The translations under genes were made by a program, and so were the position numbers. 52,268 bases of DNA. Source: Atribacterota bacterium. Lineage in GTDB: Bacteria; Atribacterota; Phoenicimicrobiia; Phoenicimicrobiales; Stramentimicrobiaceae. Below are positions 51,300 to 52,268 of the stretch, piece by piece; within the stretch, counting starts at the first letter, position 1; the number at the start of each line of letters is the position of its first letter. Location of the stretch: contig JAQUNC010000001.1 in assembly GCA_028717805.1 (NCBI GenBank), positions 1 to 52,268 on the forward strand, given 5' to 3'. The notes beneath the pieces were generated by a model. The model was not told the DNA's origin. It made no database searches and saw only the letters and a list, made by a program, of their open reading frames with translations.

Positions 51300-52268
51300 G
51301 CAATAGTTATAAAAAAGCAATTGAATATATTTATAATCTTAATAAATATGGAATTAAATTAGGCTTAAAAAATATTACTTATCTTCTTTCACTTTTTGAT
51401 AATCCACATTTAAAGAATAAGGTAATTCATGTGGCTGGCACTAATGGTAAGGGATCCACTGCAGCTATTATTTATACCATTTTACAAAAGGCTAAGTTTA
51501 AAGTTGGTTTATATACTTCCCCCCACTTGGTATCTTTCCAGGAAAGAATGAGTATAAACGGAGAAGATATTACTCAAGAGGAGGTATGTAGTTTACTGGA
51601 AAGATTGAAACCTGCTATTCATAAAGTTGCTAATACGGAAGGGTATCAGCATCCTACCTTTTTCGAAGTTATTACCACAATGGCCTACCTTTATTTTTAT
51701 GAAAAGAATGTCGATTTTACCATTATGGAAGTGGGTTTAGGTGGAAGACTGGATGCCACAAATGTCTGTCAGCCCTTGTTATCAGTAATTACCCATATTG
51801 ATTTTGATCATATGGATAAACTTGGTAATAGCTTAGCTGATATTGCTGGGGAGAAGGGAGCGATTATTAAACGAAATACTCCTGTTGTGAGTGCTCAACA
51901 GTTTCCGGAAGCCGCAGATATAATTAGAAAAATTGTGCAGGACAAAGAAGCTCCTTTCTATGTTTATGGAGATCATATAAATGCTACGCTGCTAAATTCT
52001 ACGCTAAAAGGTAATTATTTTAATTATGCAGGAATTTATCACAATATCAATAATCTATATCTTCCATTAGCTGGTGAGTTTCAGATTGAAAATGCTTCTT
52101 TAGCTATGGCAATAACTGAATTGATTAATAATAAAGGGTTTGTCATTACTAAAGATGATATTGTTAGTGGTGTAAGGAATAGCCAATGGCCGGGTCGTTT
52201 TGAAATCGTTAGAGAAAAGCCTATGGTCATATTGGATGGAGCTCATAATCCTAATGGAGTTAACCAAT
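51296..52268 (+). CDS. folC: Folylpolyglutamate/dihydrofolate synthase, cut by window end
   Basis: 324 codons are visible before the window ends. It starts with ATG 51296 inside the valS stop (ATGA overlap). KVIHVAGTNGKGSTAAIIYT is the ATP-binding P-loop of the Mur-ligase family, GLYTSPHLVSFQERMSINGE the second block, FFEVITTMAYLYF and IMEVGLGGRLDATNV the catalytic region, and ILDGAHNPNGV the final visible motif. It adds glutamate to folates and joins dihydropteroate with glutamate in bifunctional members. About 100 residues are missing. Confidence 0.95.
   Translation, partial: MSNSYKKAIEYIYNLNKYGIKLGLKNITYLLSLFDNPHLKNKVIHVAGTNGKGSTAAIIYTILQKAKFKVGLYTSPHLVSFQERMSINGEDITQEEVCSLLERLKPAIHKVANTEGYQHPTFFEVITTMAYLYFYEKNVDFTIMEVGLGGRLDATNVCQPLLSVITHIDFDHMDKLGNSLADIAGEKGAIIKRNTPVVSAQQFPEAADIIRKIVQDKEAPFYVYGDHINATLLNSTLKGNYFNYAGIYHNINNLYLPLAGEFQIENASLAMAITELINNKGFVITKDDIVSGVRNSQWPGRFEIVREKPMVILDGAHNPNGVNQ

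Overview
The window is a stretch of a low-GC bacterial chromosome with every recognisable gene on the + strand. A secretin (PilQ), the PilM/N/O/P inner-membrane assembly genes and a prepilin peptidase point to a two-membrane (diderm) cell. The right half carries Firmicutes-like order and regulation: efp, an Asp23-family gene, nusB, xseA, xseB and ispA in a row, tig-clpP-clpX, and a T-box before valS. Diderm envelope plus Firmicutes-like housekeeping order plus low GC would fit a lineage such as Atribacterota. That placement is my inference; no rRNA is present to confirm it.

Region 1 (1-22.5 kb) is a type IV pilus locus. It holds two tandem major-pilin-like genes, an O-antigen-ligase/TPR membrane protein that may glycosylate pilins, an aberrant pilin-like gene, prepilin peptidase (pilD), and a minor-pilin cluster of FimT/GspH-like, PilV-like, PilW-like and PilX/DUF4900-like proteins. 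The PilV-like protein is fused to about four Ig-like repeats. pilM-pilN-pilO-pilP-pilQ follows, and then a lipoprotein with PKD and Ig-like domains. The pilus motor genes (pilB, pilT) and the platform gene (pilC) are not in the window. Interspersed here are a PIG-L deacetylase, a GNAT gene broken by a one-base frameshift, an AbrB-type membrane protein, a decayed AbiEii-like gene and several intergenic repeat families. Four pilin-type genes share a promoter-like motif, TAAMAT-(8 or 9 nt)-TAGGGAATAAT.

Region 2 (22.5-33 kb) is a carbohydrate uptake and breakdown locus. It comprises a LacI-type regulator that appears to start at ATA, a TTGACA-17-TATAGT promoter with a perfect 18-bp palindromic operator, a solute-binding protein, two permeases, an ATPase, a small membrane protein, a nitrilase-superfamily amidase and a GH38 alpha-mannosidase. 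The content suggests import and intracellular breakdown of an alpha-mannoside.

Region 3 (33-52.3 kb) is housekeeping: a baeRF-like protein, rimO, an M24 aminopeptidase, glyA, efp, asp23-like, nusB, xseA, xseB, ispA, rph, rdgB, seven tRNA genes (Pro, Gly, Arg, His, Arg, Lys, Leu), tig, clpP, clpX, T-box-valS, and folC, which runs off the end of the window. The interspersed repeats of region 1 are nearly absent from this part.
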